This document shows, piece after piece, positions 47,900 to 58,748 of a stretch of 64,000 nt of DNA (positions within the stretch are counted from its first letter, which is position 1; the number at the start of each line of letters is the position of its first letter). The position numbers were made by a program, and so were the translations under genes. This DNA is from Saprospiraceae bacterium (GTDB taxonomy: Bacteria > Bacteroidota > Bacteroidia > Chitinophagales > Saprospiraceae): NCBI GenBank assembly GCA_016718205.1, contig JADKEB010000034.1, positions 186,001 through 250,000 of the forward strand. Direction: 5' to 3'. The notes under the pieces were generated by a model, which worked only from the letters and a program-made list of their open reading frames with translations, made no database searches and was not told the DNA's origin.

Positions 47900-50735
47900 T
47901 CATTTATATATAAAAAACTGACCGGTATATGATCCTTCTATTTTTTTAAGTTCTTCAGGTCTCCCTTCGAAAATCAGATTTCCTCCGCCTTTTCCTCCTC
48001 CAGGACCCAAATCTATGACCCAGTCTGCAGCTCTGATGACTCCATATTGTGCTCCACTATAAGTACAGTATGACCATTCTCAACTAATGAATTAAAGGCA
48101 TCCATGAGTTTATTGATATCGTGAAAGTGAAGACCTGTGGTTGGTTCATCGAAAATAAAGAATATATTTTTTGATAAATACTCTTTTGTAAGAAAACTGG
48201 CCAGTTTTACCCTCTGTGCCTCACCTCCTGACAGCGTATTACTGGATTGACCTAACTTAATATATCCCAGTCCCACATCATACAATGGTTGAAGTCTTGC
48301 TAAAATATTTTTTTTAGATTTAAAAAATTCCAATGACTCTTCAATAGTCATGTCAAGCAATTCAAAAATATTCTTATCCTGATAAGTTACTTCCAGTACT
48401 TCTCTTTTGAATCTTTTGCCACCACACTCATCACAAGTCAAAGTGACATCTGCCAGAAACTGCATCTCTACTGTAAGATATCCATCTCCTTTGCATGTTT
48501 CACATCTTCCACCTTCTATATTGAAAGAAAAATGTTTTGGTTCAAATCCTTTGATCTTGGAGAGTTGCTGGTCAGCATACAGTTTTCGGATGTCATCATA
48601 AGCCTTGACGTAAGTTACAGGATTGGATCTGGATGATTTTCCGATAGGACTTTGGCTTACCATCTCTACCATTTTGATATTGCGTATATCACCGGATATC
48701 TGATCATGTTTGCCTGGAGAATATGCAACCGGATCATTTATAAGTAACTTAAGACCCGGATACAGTATATGTTTTACCAAACTTGTTTTACCGGAGCCTG
48801 ATACACCTGTTACAACTGTCATAGTCTGCAATGGTATAGTTACATCAATGTTTTTGAGATTATGTTGACGTGCACCTTTAATGATTAGTTTCTGCAGTAC
48901 TTTTCTTTTTGTATCCGGTACATATATCTTTCTAATACCTGTAAGATAGTCCGATGTAAGATTGTCTTTGATCCCTTTGATGAAATCAGAATAATTGCCT
49001 GAATAGACTAAATGACCTCCATGTATTCCGGCTTCGGGGCCTATATCAACTATATAATCAGCATTCCGTATTACAGCTTCTTCGTGTTCTATTACCACAA
49101 CAGTATTGCCAAGATCCCTTAATTTCTTAAGAACAGCTACTAACTTTTCAGTATCCTTTGGATGAAGTCCTACACTTGGCTCATCAAGTATATATAAAGA
49201 ATTTGTAAGGTTACTTCCTAAAGTCCGTGTAAGGTTGATACGTTGAGTCTCACCACCACTTAATGTGGCTGCTAGCCTGTCAAGGGTAAGATATCCCAAC
49301 CCAATTTGTACCATTGTATTCAGTCTGCTTTTGATTTCAGAGAGAATTCTTTCAGCTATCTTTTGATCATAGTCACTGAGTTTTATCGAGGCAATAAAAG
49401 ATAGAAGATCATCTATAGGGATATGAATGAGTTTCGTAATATCAGTATCATTTATTTTTACATAGATGGCTTCCTTTCTCAAACGACCTCCTTGCATACA
49501 TTACAGACTGTTTTTCCTCTGTATCTGGACAGCATGACACGGTTTTGAATTTTATAAGCTCCATCTTCGAGTTCCTGAAAAAATGCATCTATTCCATCAA
49601 AATAATCATTTCCTTTCCATAATAGCTCTTTTTGAGAGTCTGTGAGTTCTTTATATGCTTTGTGTACAGGAAAATCAAATTTGTCTGCATTCATGATCAA
49701 TTGATTCCACCACATTTTTCCTTTTTCGCCTCTCCAGCAAGCAATGGCTTCCTGATATATAGACAGGTCTTCATCCGGAATAACTTTATCAGGATCTATA
49801 CCCAGCATTTTACCATAACCTTCACATTTGGGACATGCGCCATACGGATTGTTAAAGTTGAAAAGTTGGTGTGTCGGTTCAAGAAAACTTATGCCATCAA
49901 GCTCAAATCTGTTGTTGAAGTATTTTTCTTCTGCATCGGGTGTAAAAATAAAACACTCACCCTCTGATTCAGAAAAAGCAATCTGCACAGAATCTGCAAT
50001 ACGCTTTTTATTATCTTCCTTATCATCAACTACAAATCGATCTATCAACACTCTAAAATCACTTTTATCATGACTTACTACGGATTTTGATAAGTCTATC
50101 GACGTATCCGACAGCACATCTTCAATAGAAATTATTTCACCTTTTTTTAACAATCGGCTATATCCCTTCTGAAGTAACAAATTCAATTCCTGACCCACAG
50201 TTCGTTCATGGCGGTACTGAAGGGGAATGAGTAACTGGACTTTTGAGTCAGGTGATAATGTATAAATGTAATTAACCACTTCACTAACATCATGTTTTTT
50301 GACAATATCTCCGGTGATCGGCGAAATGGTTTTGCCTATACGTGCATACAACAATCTCAAATAATCATACACCTCTGTCATAGATCCTACTGTTGATCTT
50401 GCATTGGAGGTGCTGACCTTTTGTTCTACCGCTATGGCTGGGCAGATTCCCTTGATGAAGTCGACTTCCGGTTTTTTCATTCTGTCGAGAAACTGTCGGG
50501 CATATGATGAGAGACTTTCTACATAGCGTCTTTGACCTTCAGCATAGAGCGTATCAATGATAAGAGAAGATTTACCTGAGCCGGAAACACCGGTGACGAC
50601 CACTAATTTATTTTTTGGAATAAAGAGTTCTATATTTTTTAAATTATTGGACCTCGCACCTTTGATGTGTATGAAGTTGCGGAGGACATGTTTGTCGTCT
50701 ATGTTGTCAATAGCGATAATGGGATCAGTAATCAT
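47900..50735 (-). CDS. uvrA: Excinuclease ABC subunit A, two frameshifts
   Basis: The first ATPase half has VVVTGVSGSGKSSLIIDTLY and the zinc-finger region (YGACPKCEGYG). A missing G near 49495 (CKGGRLRK) joins it to the second part, with LSGGETQRINLTRTLG, a second Walker A (TGVSGSGKTSLVKHIL), the second zinc finger (CETCKGDGYL, CDECGGKRF) and LSGGEAQRVKLASFL. Another shift near 48025 restores the end ADWVIDLGPGGGKGGGNLIF to a stop at 47900. UvrA finds DNA damage with UvrB in nucleotide excision repair. The ATG at 50735 (MITDPIIAID) is preferred; an ATG at 50774 is also in frame. About 945 residues. Confidence 0.93.
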
Positions 50736-51023
50736 AAAAAGTAAAAATTGGTATGATGCATCAGAATTGCACAAATAGTAAAGCAGATATATAAAGCATT
50801 AAGCGAGTAACAAAGTTTAATACTCCTGTGGTTTTATTGCACTTAACTCTTGAGTATTTGAAAATTTGTAAAGTAATCTCAAAGAATAATTCAAATCACA
50901 TTATTAAAATACATAATTTATAAAACTGGCACAATCTTTGTTTTATGATAAAAGTAAGATTTGATTTATTCGAGGTCCCTTCCCAAAAACGTGACCTTTT
51001 TTCATTGAATAAACCATTTTATT

Positions 51024-54000
51024 ATGAAACAAAAACCGGTATTCCTGAAGCATCTGACATGTATTGTGAGTATAGCTTCTTTGCTGATTCCCGCAGCAAA
51101 CATATTACAACTGAACAGTATTTTATTTTCAAATGAGGGGAACCATCCCAAAAACGTCGTCCTCCATTCACCTGATGCCATTACATGTCCTAGTACACAA
51201 ACTTTTTATGTAGGAAGTAATTGTACGGTCAATGTGATTGCAAATAGACCAACAGCAAGTATACCACCTCCTCCTGTAAGTTGCCCGATTTCGCGACTTG
51301 CATATACAATTGATGGTGGTCCTCTGGTTGTGGTAGCACCAGACATGGGTGGTAATTACCCTTCAACGATTGATTTAGGGCCTAGATCAGTAGATACATT
51401 TATTATCAGATGGGTGGTAGATGATTGTGAAACACCTAATAATGTTTGTAATCATTTGATTATGATCAGAGATACTACTCCTCCGATTTTGACATGTCCT
51501 GGAGATATAACTGCAGGAACAGACCAAAACGGAAGATTAATTGCTCAAAGGATGCCGACTATCAGGGTAGATTTTGGACCGCCAACTGTCACTGAAAATT
51601 GCAGTTTCAGTATTTCAGATATTGTTAATAATTATACTGGTAACAGCGACACGATAGCAAATTTTCCGTTAGGTACAACAACGGTATGTTGGAAAGCAAA
51701 AGACAGATATGGTAATTTAGCAAAAGTATGTTGTCATACAGTAACAGTAATAGATAATGTACCACCTGTCATCACTTGTCCGTCAGATACCATAAAAGTT
51801 CAATGTCCCTCTCCACTCCCTTCCCCCTACTCCACTTTTATGGCTTTTAGAGCAGCAGGAGGCGGTGCTACTGATGATGTGAGACTTGACTCCACGTCAT
51901 TCAGATGGATAAAAGATGAAACCAGAGACAGTACTTGTGCTAATAGGAAACTGGTAAGAAGACATTACGCTATAAATGATACTTCCGGAAATGCAGATAC
52001 CTGCTATCAGGTGATTTCCATCCGTGATACAATCCCACCAAACCTTGTTTGTAAAGATTCAACAATTTACTTAGGAAGTACGGGCATGGTAGCAGGTTTT
52101 CATTTGTGGACATTGGTATCCAGTACTACGGATAACTGTGGAGGAATAGTCAGGATCATTACCACACAACCCGATATAATAAACTTCAATTGTTCGCATT
52201 TAAACACCAACAATGGAAGAATACCCATCACCATTACAGTAAGAGATACATGTGGAAATACGGCTACTTGTACAGCCCATGTGATAGTAAGAGATACCAT
52301 CAAACCTACTATCACTTGTCCTACCAATATAACAGCAAGTACTTCAGGAGCAACTTGTGAGGCTGTAGTCAATTATAATGTCACAGTTATGGATAATTGT
52401 AGTCCTATCACACCAATAAGAACGGCTGGGATGGCTTCGGGCTCGTCATTTCCGGTGGGAGTACATACGATTACCCATACAGCTACAGATACAGCAGGAA
52501 ATTCTGCTACTTGTTCATTTACCATAACAGTGATGGATATGATCAATCCTACCATTTCCTGTATAGGTGTAGATAGTGTAGGACTCAATGATAGTTGTTA
52601 CATGACCGTACCTGACTTCAGAGGTAAAGTTACAAGAAGTGACAATTGTGGAAATACTACCATTACTCAAGATCCTGTGCCGGGAACAGTTTTGGCATCA
52701 TCACATAATCAAACACATACTTTTACATTTACAGTAACTGACTCAGGAGGAAGGACTGCCACCTGCCAGACCACAGTGACGGCAAAAGATAAATTAGGGC
52801 CAGATATCGTCTGTATCCCAAAACGCTTCATATCCTTGAGTGGACAGCAGGCTACTGTCACTGCACAGTCCTTTATCACAACTGCAAAAGACAACTGTAG
52901 TGGTACTCTCACTTATCAGGCGAGGAGGATGGGCAAAATATGTGGTTCAAATGTAGATGATGATTTTGGTCCTATGGTGGATTTTTGTTGCGACGATGTC
53001 AACGATACGATACTTGTAGTCATAAAAGTAAGTGATATACACGGCAACGCTACAATATGTATGGATACCGTTATGGTAATAGATAATATTGCTCCTACAA
53101 TCGTACATAAACTACCAGATGTTACCATCAGTTGTGAATATCCATATGATATCCGCAACTTAAGTCAATTTGGGACATATGAACATCAGGATTCGGTCAG
53201 AAAAACAATTACGATTACCGACCCTTCAAATCCGTCATCCCCAACTATTTATCAAAATGGGGTATTCAATGAAAATTGTCCGGATAAACGACAGTTTGAA
53301 TCAGTTCAAACTAGGGAACTCAATATGTGTAATATCGGAAGAATAGAGCGGAATTTTTATATCCTGGATGGTGCAAACAATATAGAAACTGATACTCAAT
53401 TTATTTATGTTGTAGATTTTCACAAATTTGATGAAAATGATATCATATGGCCACCGGCGCAAGTGGATTATTATGACTGTCAGAGAGCAGTACCTGATAC
53501 AGCAGTCACCAAGTCACCTGTCTTGAGAAATGACAGATGCAGTCAGACTGCTGCTACCTTTGTGGATCAACCATTTAACAACCCAGCATATTGTAAAGCC
53601 ATCCTCAGGACATGGACAGTCATCGACTGGTGCCAATACAAAACGAATACTCCAGGTAGCCCCGGAAAATGGACCTATGACCAGACAATTGTAATACGGG
53701 ATACAGTAGCACCTCAAGTCACTTTCCATTTACCTGATTTTACACTGTGTACATCTAATGATGAGTGTATATCTGCTCCAATGGGATTTAGAAGAACTCA
53801 GGCTACAGATAATTGTACACCTAATAACCAATTACTTTGGTCTTATAAACTTGATTTATTTAATGATGGAGGTACGCCTGAATTTTCAGGTAAAGATGAA
53901 AGTATTGTGCGAAGCTTTCCTATAGGTGATCATAAATTTATCTGGGAAGTACGTGATTTATGTGGCAATACTGCTACTACTACTTATTTAATAAAAGTAA

Positions 54001-55538
54001 GAGATTGTAAAGGTCCAAATGTAGTCGTTATGAAAGGACTTGCAACAACTCTGATGCCGGTAATGAATATGGTGTCTGTAAAAGCGAAGTTTTTTGATAA
54101 TTTCAGTACTGACAATTGTACACCGACACTACAGTTGAAGTTTTCGTATTCAGCTAATGTTAATGATACAATCAGAATATTTAACTGTGACAGCATTGGT
54201 ACCAGAACGGTATACATTTGGGTCACAGATCTTGCTGGAAATCAAACCCAAACAGCCACCACTATAGATATCCAGGATAACCATAAGACATGTGGCCCTA
54301 CAGCTTTATTAGATATCTCAGGATCGATTTACACTGAAAATGGAAAATTTGTTTCTGATACAAAAGTAAAAATAGATGGCGGAGAGACCGAGAGAGAAGT
54401 GATGACGGATCAATCAGGAAAGTATACCTTTAGTAATCTTGCAAAGCTCAATGATTATGAGATCAAACCGGAAAAAAATACAGGTCATTTAGATGGCATA
54501 ACCACTCTGGACCTTGTCATCATGCAGAGGCATATCTTAGGATTAAAAACACTGGATTCTCCTTACAAACTGATAGCAGCGGATATCAATAATTCTAAAT
54601 CAGTGACCGCTGCTGATCTTGTGGAGCTGCGCAAAGTGGTACTTGGAGTAGAAAGCGAATTTAGATTCAATACCTCATGGAGGTTTGTAGATGCAGCACA
54701 CAAATTTGCTGATACAAAAGAGCCTTGGATATTTTCCAGTAAAATGCAGTATTATAATCTGGATCAAAACATGAAAAAATCTGATTTTATTGCAATTAAA
54801 ATCGGAGATGTCAATGGCAGTATAAGTGAGAAACTAACACAACAAACAGCCAACCGTACAGCAGACAAATGGCTGATCAATATAGAAGATGTGAGAGTAT
54901 CAACGGGAGAAATAGTAGTAGTGCCTGTATATAGTGACATGATGGATCAACTCTCCGGTGTACAATGGACCATGGAAGTAAAACCAGGATTGGTGTATAC
55001 TGGTATGGAGTCAGCAGCTTATGATGTCCATGATGAAAATATAGGAATCCTGGAAAAAAATGGCAAACAATACATTACCATTGCATATCACCACACCAAT
55101 GATATAAACAATAATACGAGGAAAGAGCTTTTTAATCTGGTATTTGTAGCCAATAAAAATGCAGATCTAAGCAGTCTATTGAAGTTTTCCGGTGATATTA
55201 CCCCGGCATTGGCTATCACCAAGGGTTTGGAAGAGAGGTCAATAGGATTTTCTTTCACAACCAAAGTGCCTGACGAAGCATTTATCAATCAAAATCAACC
55301 AAATCCGTTCAGAGGGGAAACAATGATTCAGATGTCGCTCAAAAAACCATCCATGACACAAATCTCCATCTATGATGCAAAAGGAAGTGCTGTGTATAGC
55401 GGTGTTGAAAATCTATCATCAGGAAATCAGTCTGTCACCATAGGATCAAAGCACCTTGGAAATCAAACAGGAATTTTTTACTGTAAGATTAAGAATAATG
55501 AAGTGAGTAAAGTAATCAAGATGTTAAGAATCGAGTAA
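51024..55538 (+). CDS. Secreted HYR-repeat / dockerin protein with type IX sorting domain
   Basis: A 1504-residue protein with an intact frame. A signal peptide (CIVSIASLLIPAANILQL) is followed by about eight HYR-type repeats, each opening with a D-x(2)-P-x-(I/L)-x-C pattern (DNVPPVITCPSD, DTIKPTITCPTNIT, DKLGPDIVCIPK) and rich in paired cysteines. After residue 1090 come a carboxypeptidase-regulatory-like domain (DISGSIYTENGKFVSDTKVK) and a dockerin-like pair (DGITTLDLVIMQRHILGL; DINNSKSVTAADLVELRKVV). The C-terminus (NQNQPNPFRGETMIQ ... KVIKMLRIE) is a type A T9SS sorting domain. It is presumably an adhesin at the cell surface. It is transcribed alone, away from uvrA. Confidence 0.9.
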   Translation: MKQKPVFLKHLTCIVSIASLLIPAANILQLNSILFSNEGNHPKNVVLHSPDAITCPSTQTFYVGSNCTVNVIANRPTASIPPPPVSCPISRLAYTIDGGPLVVVAPDMGGNYPSTIDLGPRSVDTFIIRWVVDDCETPNNVCNHLIMIRDTTPPILTCPGDITAGTDQNGRLIAQRMPTIRVDFGPPTVTENCSFSISDIVNNYTGNSDTIANFPLGTTTVCWKAKDRYGNLAKVCCHTVTVIDNVPPVITCPSDTIKVQCPSPLPSPYSTFMAFRAAGGGATDDVRLDSTSFRWIKDETRDSTCANRKLVRRHYAINDTSGNADTCYQVISIRDTIPPNLVCKDSTIYLGSTGMVAGFHLWTLVSSTTDNCGGIVRIITTQPDIINFNCSHLNTNNGRIPITITVRDTCGNTATCTAHVIVRDTIKPTITCPTNITASTSGATCEAVVNYNVTVMDNCSPITPIRTAGMASGSSFPVGVHTITHTATDTAGNSATCSFTITVMDMINPTISCIGVDSVGLNDSCYMTVPDFRGKVTRSDNCGNTTITQDPVPGTVLASSHNQTHTFTFTVTDSGGRTATCQTTVTAKDKLGPDIVCIPKRFISLSGQQATVTAQSFITTAKDNCSGTLTYQARRMGKICGSNVDDDFGPMVDFCCDDVNDTILVVIKVSDIHGNATICMDTVMVIDNIAPTIVHKLPDVTISCEYPYDIRNLSQFGTYEHQDSVRKTITITDPSNPSSPTIYQNGVFNENCPDKRQFESVQTRELNMCNIGRIERNFYILDGANNIETDTQFIYVVDFHKFDENDIIWPPAQVDYYDCQRAVPDTAVTKSPVLRNDRCSQTAATFVDQPFNNPAYCKAILRTWTVIDWCQYKTNTPGSPGKWTYDQTIVIRDTVAPQVTFHLPDFTLCTSNDECISAPMGFRRTQATDNCTPNNQLLWSYKLDLFNDGGTPEFSGKDESIVRSFPIGDHKFIWEVRDLCGNTATTTYLIKVRDCKGPNVVVMKGLATTLMPVMNMVSVKAKFFDNFSTDNCTPTLQLKFSYSANVNDTIRIFNCDSIGTRTVYIWVTDLAGNQTQTATTIDIQDNHKTCGPTALLDISGSIYTENGKFVSDTKVKIDGGETEREVMTDQSGKYTFSNLAKLNDYEIKPEKNTGHLDGITTLDLVIMQRHILGLKTLDSPYKLIAADINNSKSVTAADLVELRKVVLGVESEFRFNTSWRFVDAAHKFADTKEPWIFSSKMQYYNLDQNMKKSDFIAIKIGDVNGSISEKLTQQTANRTADKWLINIEDVRVSTGEIVVVPVYSDMMDQLSGVQWTMEVKPGLVYTGMESAAYDVHDENIGILEKNGKQYITIAYHHTNDINNNTRKELFNLVFVANKNADLSSLLKFSGDITPALAITKGLEERSIGFSFTTKVPDEAFINQNQPNPFRGETMIQMSLKKPSMTQISIYDAKGSAVYSGVENLSSGNQSVTIGSKHLGNQTGIFYCKIKNNEVSKVIKMLRIE

Positions 55539-55564
55539 TTCAATATTTCAATAAAGCATGTTTA

Positions 55565-55685
55565 AAATTTCAGGGTGTATCCAAATCCTTTAATAAAAAT
55601 TCCTTTTGTTTTACCCCATTCCTGAAGGTAGCCAAAAAGAATTTTATTACGAATGAACGAAAAAATGGGATACACCCCAATTTCA
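55565..55685. mobile_element. 105-bp MITE with ISKra4-type ends (55573-55677)
   Basis: It starts GGGTGTATCCAAATCC and ends AAAAAATGGGATACACCC, sharing internal sequence (AAAAATTCCTTTTGTTTTA) with the element at 20506. Flanks AAATTTCA and CAATTTCA differ at one base and so form a near-perfect 8-bp duplication. It lies just after the stop of the HYR protein gene. Confidence 0.8.
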
Positions 55686-55722
55686 TAACTTTTTCACAAA
55701 TATGAAAATTTGAATACACCTT

Positions 55723-55759
55723 AAAAAAGCCGAAGTAGTTAGTTCCTTCGGCTTTTTTT
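55723..55759. terminator. Bidirectional terminator hairpin
   Basis: AAAAAAGCCGAAG (55723-55735) pairs perfectly with CTTCGGCTTTTTT (55746-55758), giving a stem with U tracts on both strands between the convergent HYR gene and the hypothetical gene at 55763. Confidence 0.8.
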
Positions 55760-55762
55760 GCG

Positions 55763-56107
55763 TCATTCCCGGGGCATAAAGACAAACTGTGCACCCAACT
55801 CACTGAGTATAAAAAGACAAAGATGGGTTTCCGGATCTTTATATGTTTCAATAAACTCCTTGGCTTTGTCCATAAAAATAATCTCTTTACTTACAAACTC
55901 TTCAAGAGTGGAAGCATTGACAGACCATTTGAGTTTGGAACCAGCTTCAATCAGCGAAATTCCCATTTCAATTTCCTGCTGATGTACTACAAAAATCGGA
56001 TATTTTGATACATTTTCATTGAGGATGACATCAGATGCCTGCGACAATATCTTTTTATATGGTTGTAACTCTTTTTCGAGCTCTAAAAATTTATCGATCT
56101 GACTCAT
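55763..56107 (-). CDS. Conserved hypothetical protein
   Basis: A 114-residue protein (MSQIDKFLELEKELQPYKKI) with no signal peptide or membrane segment and alternating helix and strand pattern (YPIFVVHQQEIEMGISLIEA, CLFILSELGAQFVFM). I recognise no domain. Its ATG overlaps the stop of rlmD by four bases, so it is translated with it, and it ends at the hairpin terminator. Confidence 0.65.
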   Translation of the reverse strand: MSQIDKFLELEKELQPYKKILSQASDVILNENVSKYPIFVVHQQEIEMGISLIEAGSKLKWSVNASTLEEFVSKEIIFMDKAKEFIETYKDPETHLCLFILSELGAQFVFMPRE

Positions 56108-57516
56108 ATATCTGTTTTAAGGGAAAGTTTTGCTACACTTTCTATATGATGGGTATGCGGAAACATATCTACCGGTTGGATAGCCAAGACATCGTATTTT
56201 TTTGATAACAATGCCAGGTCTCTGGCTTGAGAGGCAGGGTTACAACTGATATAAACTATTTTGGGTACTTCCAGTTGCAGTAATGTGTCGATGACATCTT
56301 CATGCATTCCTGCACGTGGCGGGTCTGTGATCACGACATCCGCTTTACCATGTTTTTTTACAAAATCATCATTGAGGATATCCCTGACATCACCTGCATA
56401 GAAAGTTGCATTAGTGATCTTGTTAAATTCTTTATTGATATTGGCATCTGCAATAGCTTCCGGTATTTCTTCTATTCCTGTCACGTGTTGTACTAAGTTT
56501 GAAATATAGAGGGCTATACTTCCAAGTCCGGTATATAAATCATACACATTGTCATCCGGAGAAAAATCAGCAAACCTTGCGGCTATATCAAACAATTTAG
56601 TGGCTTGACCGGTATTTGTCTGAAAAAAAGACTTTTGGCCTATCTTGTATTTTAAGGGTCCGAGTGACTCAATGATGTAAGGATTTCCGCAATAGTTTAC
56701 AATATCGAGATCAAAGATTGTATCGTTCAGTTTAGTGTTGACCACATAATTGAGACTGGCGATTTGTGGAAATTCATTTTTTAAGGCATCCATCATAGCT
56801 ATGATCTTCGTTTTATCTTTTTTAGAAAACGAAACGATCACCATCCATTGACCATCGGCTGTATTGCGTACGATCATATTCCTCATGATACCTTCATGGG
56901 TACGAAAATCGTAGTATCTGTAGTCATGTTTTATGGTAAAATCACGGACAAAGTTTCTGATTTTGTTGGTCAGATCATCTTGAAGCAGGCACTGATTGAT
57001 TTCCACTATTTTTTCAAAATATCCGGCCTTATGGAAGCCAAGAGCTCCATTTTGCTCTATAACATGATCAGTAGATGCTTCTTGTTCAGTAATCCATCGT
57101 TTGGAAGAGAAACTATACTCAAGTTTGTTCCTGTAGTGAAAGTTGTCATCGCATCCAATGATAGGAAGTACTATGGAATCATCCAGTTTAGCGATACGTT
57201 TGATGCTGTCTTTGACTGTTTGAAATTTGTGTTTTAACTGTGCCTGATAATCCAGATGTTGCCATTTGCAGCCACCGCAAACACCAAAGTGTGTACAGGC
57301 AGCCTTGATACGATCTTCTGAATACTTTTTATAAGCAGTCACTGCCGCCTGACTCATAGATTTTTTCTTTCGGTACACCAGTACATCGACGATATCGCCG
57401 GGTACTGCGTTTTCCACAAAGATGACTTCGCCGCTTTCAGTGCGACCTACAGCTTTACCTTTGTCAGCGATCCCTGTAATGAGGAGATCGGTTATAGACT
57501 TTTTTTTTCGGGCCAA
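56104..57516 (-). CDS. rlmD: 23S rRNA (uracil-C5)-methyltransferase RlmD/RumA-like
   Basis: A 470-residue protein. The N-terminal TRAM domain (GIADKGKAVGRTESGEVIFV) is followed by the iron-sulfur cysteines HFGVCGGCKWQHLDY. The methyltransferase domain has VYDLYTGLGSIALYIS, ITDPPRAGMHEDVI and the catalytic cysteine in IVYISCNPASQARDL. It methylates uridine at C5 in 23S rRNA (U1939 in E. coli for RlmD); a related target cannot be excluded. A TAT/ATT trinucleotide run lies just upstream of the start. Confidence 0.9.
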   Translation of the reverse strand: MARKKKSITDLLITGIADKGKAVGRTESGEVIFVENAVPGDIVDVLVYRKKKSMSQAAVTAYKKYSEDRIKAACTHFGVCGGCKWQHLDYQAQLKHKFQTVKDSIKRIAKLDDSIVLPIIGCDDNFHYRNKLEYSFSSKRWITEQEASTDHVIEQNGALGFHKAGYFEKIVEINQCLLQDDLTNKIRNFVRDFTIKHDYRYYDFRTHEGIMRNMIVRNTADGQWMVIVSFSKKDKTKIIAMMDALKNEFPQIASLNYVVNTKLNDTIFDLDIVNYCGNPYIIESLGPLKYKIGQKSFFQTNTGQATKLFDIAARFADFSPDDNVYDLYTGLGSIALYISNLVQHVTGIEEIPEAIADANINKEFNKITNATFYAGDVRDILNDDFVKKHGKADVVITDPPRAGMHEDVIDTLLQLEVPKIVYISCNPASQARDLALLSKKYDVLAIQPVDMFPHTHHIESVAKLSLKTDI

Positions 57517-57548
57517 AAAGCTATTATTATTATTATTATGGGATATAA

Positions 57549-58703
57549 TTAATTAAAATACTCTTTCATACGCTCAAAAAATCCTTTTTCACCACTATTA
57601 GGTTTAGGATTAAAGTTGGGCATCTCTCTCATTTTTTCGAGTATCTGAGTCTCTTCGTGAGTCAGTACCTTAGGTGTCCAGATATTTACATTGATCAGTT
57701 GATCACCTTTGCCATATTGCTGGAGAGAAGGCAATCCTTTGCCTTTCAGCCTGAAAATTTTGCCAGCCTGTGTTCCTGCCGGTATTTTTACCTTTACGTT
57801 GCCTGAAAGAGTGGGCACCTCAACATTGGTACCTAATGCTGCATCTGCAAAATTTAGAAACAAGTCATAAACGATATTCATGCTGTCTCTACTGAAGAGA
57901 TCATGAGCTTTTTCTTCGATATTGATCAGAAGGTCTCCGGCAGGACCGCCACCCTGACCTGCATTTCCTTTTCCTCGCATAGAAAGCTGCATTCCTTCCT
58001 GTACGCCTGCCGGTATTTCTATTTCTATGAGTTCTTCGTCCATAGTCCGGCCGTCACCTCGACAGGCTGTACATACTGAAGTGATCTTTTTTCCGGTTCC
58101 ATTGCATGTAGGACAGACTACTGTGGTTTGCATCTGGCCGAGAAATGTATTTTTTACTTGTCTCACATATCCCGAACCCTGACAGGTACCACAAGTAGAC
58201 ACACTATTGCGATCTTTGGCTCCTGAACCATTACAAGATTTGCAGGTGACTTGTTTTTTAACTTTTATCTTCTTGGTAACTCCTGCCTCGATTTCTTCAA
58301 GTGTAAGTGCCACTTTTATTCTGAGATTACTACCTTTTTGACCGCCGCCACTTCTGCTTCTGCTACCGCCTTGACCAAAAAATCCTTCAAATGGGCTGCC
58401 TCCGTCACCAAATATATCGCCAAAATGTGAAAAAATATCTTCCATATTCATGCCGCCACCTGAAAAGCCACCGCCCATATTTTCTACTCCGGCATGGCCA
58501 TATCTGTCATATCTGGCCTTTTTATTGGCATCGCTGAGTACCTCGTAAGCTTCTGCTGCTTCCTTAAACTTGTCTTCAGCGGCTTTGTCTCCGGGATTTC
58601 TGTCCGGATGGAATTGCATGGCGACCTTGCGATATGCTTTTTTTATCGTGCCTTCATCTGCGTTTTTGTCGACACCCAATATTTCGTAATAATCCCTTTT
58701 CAT
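57549..58703 (-). CDS. dnaJ: Chaperone protein DnaJ
   Basis: A 384-residue type I Hsp40. The J domain contains FHPDRNPGD (HPD motif), then a Gly/Phe-rich linker and four zinc motifs: CKSCNGSGAKD, CGTCQGSGYV, CPTCNGTGKK and CTACRGDGRT. The C-terminal substrate-binding domain follows. It delivers unfolded proteins to DnaK and stimulates its ATPase. grpE ends 45 bases upstream on the same strand, a usual grpE-dnaJ operon; dnaK is not in the window. Confidence 0.97.
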   Translation of the reverse strand: MKRDYYEILGVDKNADEGTIKKAYRKVAMQFHPDRNPGDKAAEDKFKEAAEAYEVLSDANKKARYDRYGHAGVENMGGGFSGGGMNMEDIFSHFGDIFGDGGSPFEGFFGQGGSRSRSGGGQKGSNLRIKVALTLEEIEAGVTKKIKVKKQVTCKSCNGSGAKDRNSVSTCGTCQGSGYVRQVKNTFLGQMQTTVVCPTCNGTGKKITSVCTACRGDGRTMDEELIEIEIPAGVQEGMQLSMRGKGNAGQGGGPAGDLLINIEEKAHDLFSRDSMNIVYDLFLNFADAALGTNVEVPTLSGNVKVKIPAGTQAGKIFRLKGKGLPSLQQYGKGDQLINVNIWTPKVLTHEETQILEKMREMPNFNPKPNSGEKGFFERMKEYFN

Positions 58704-58748
58704 CTGTTTAAATTTAGTTTGGTCACTTTTAGTGACCTCTCTTGATGT

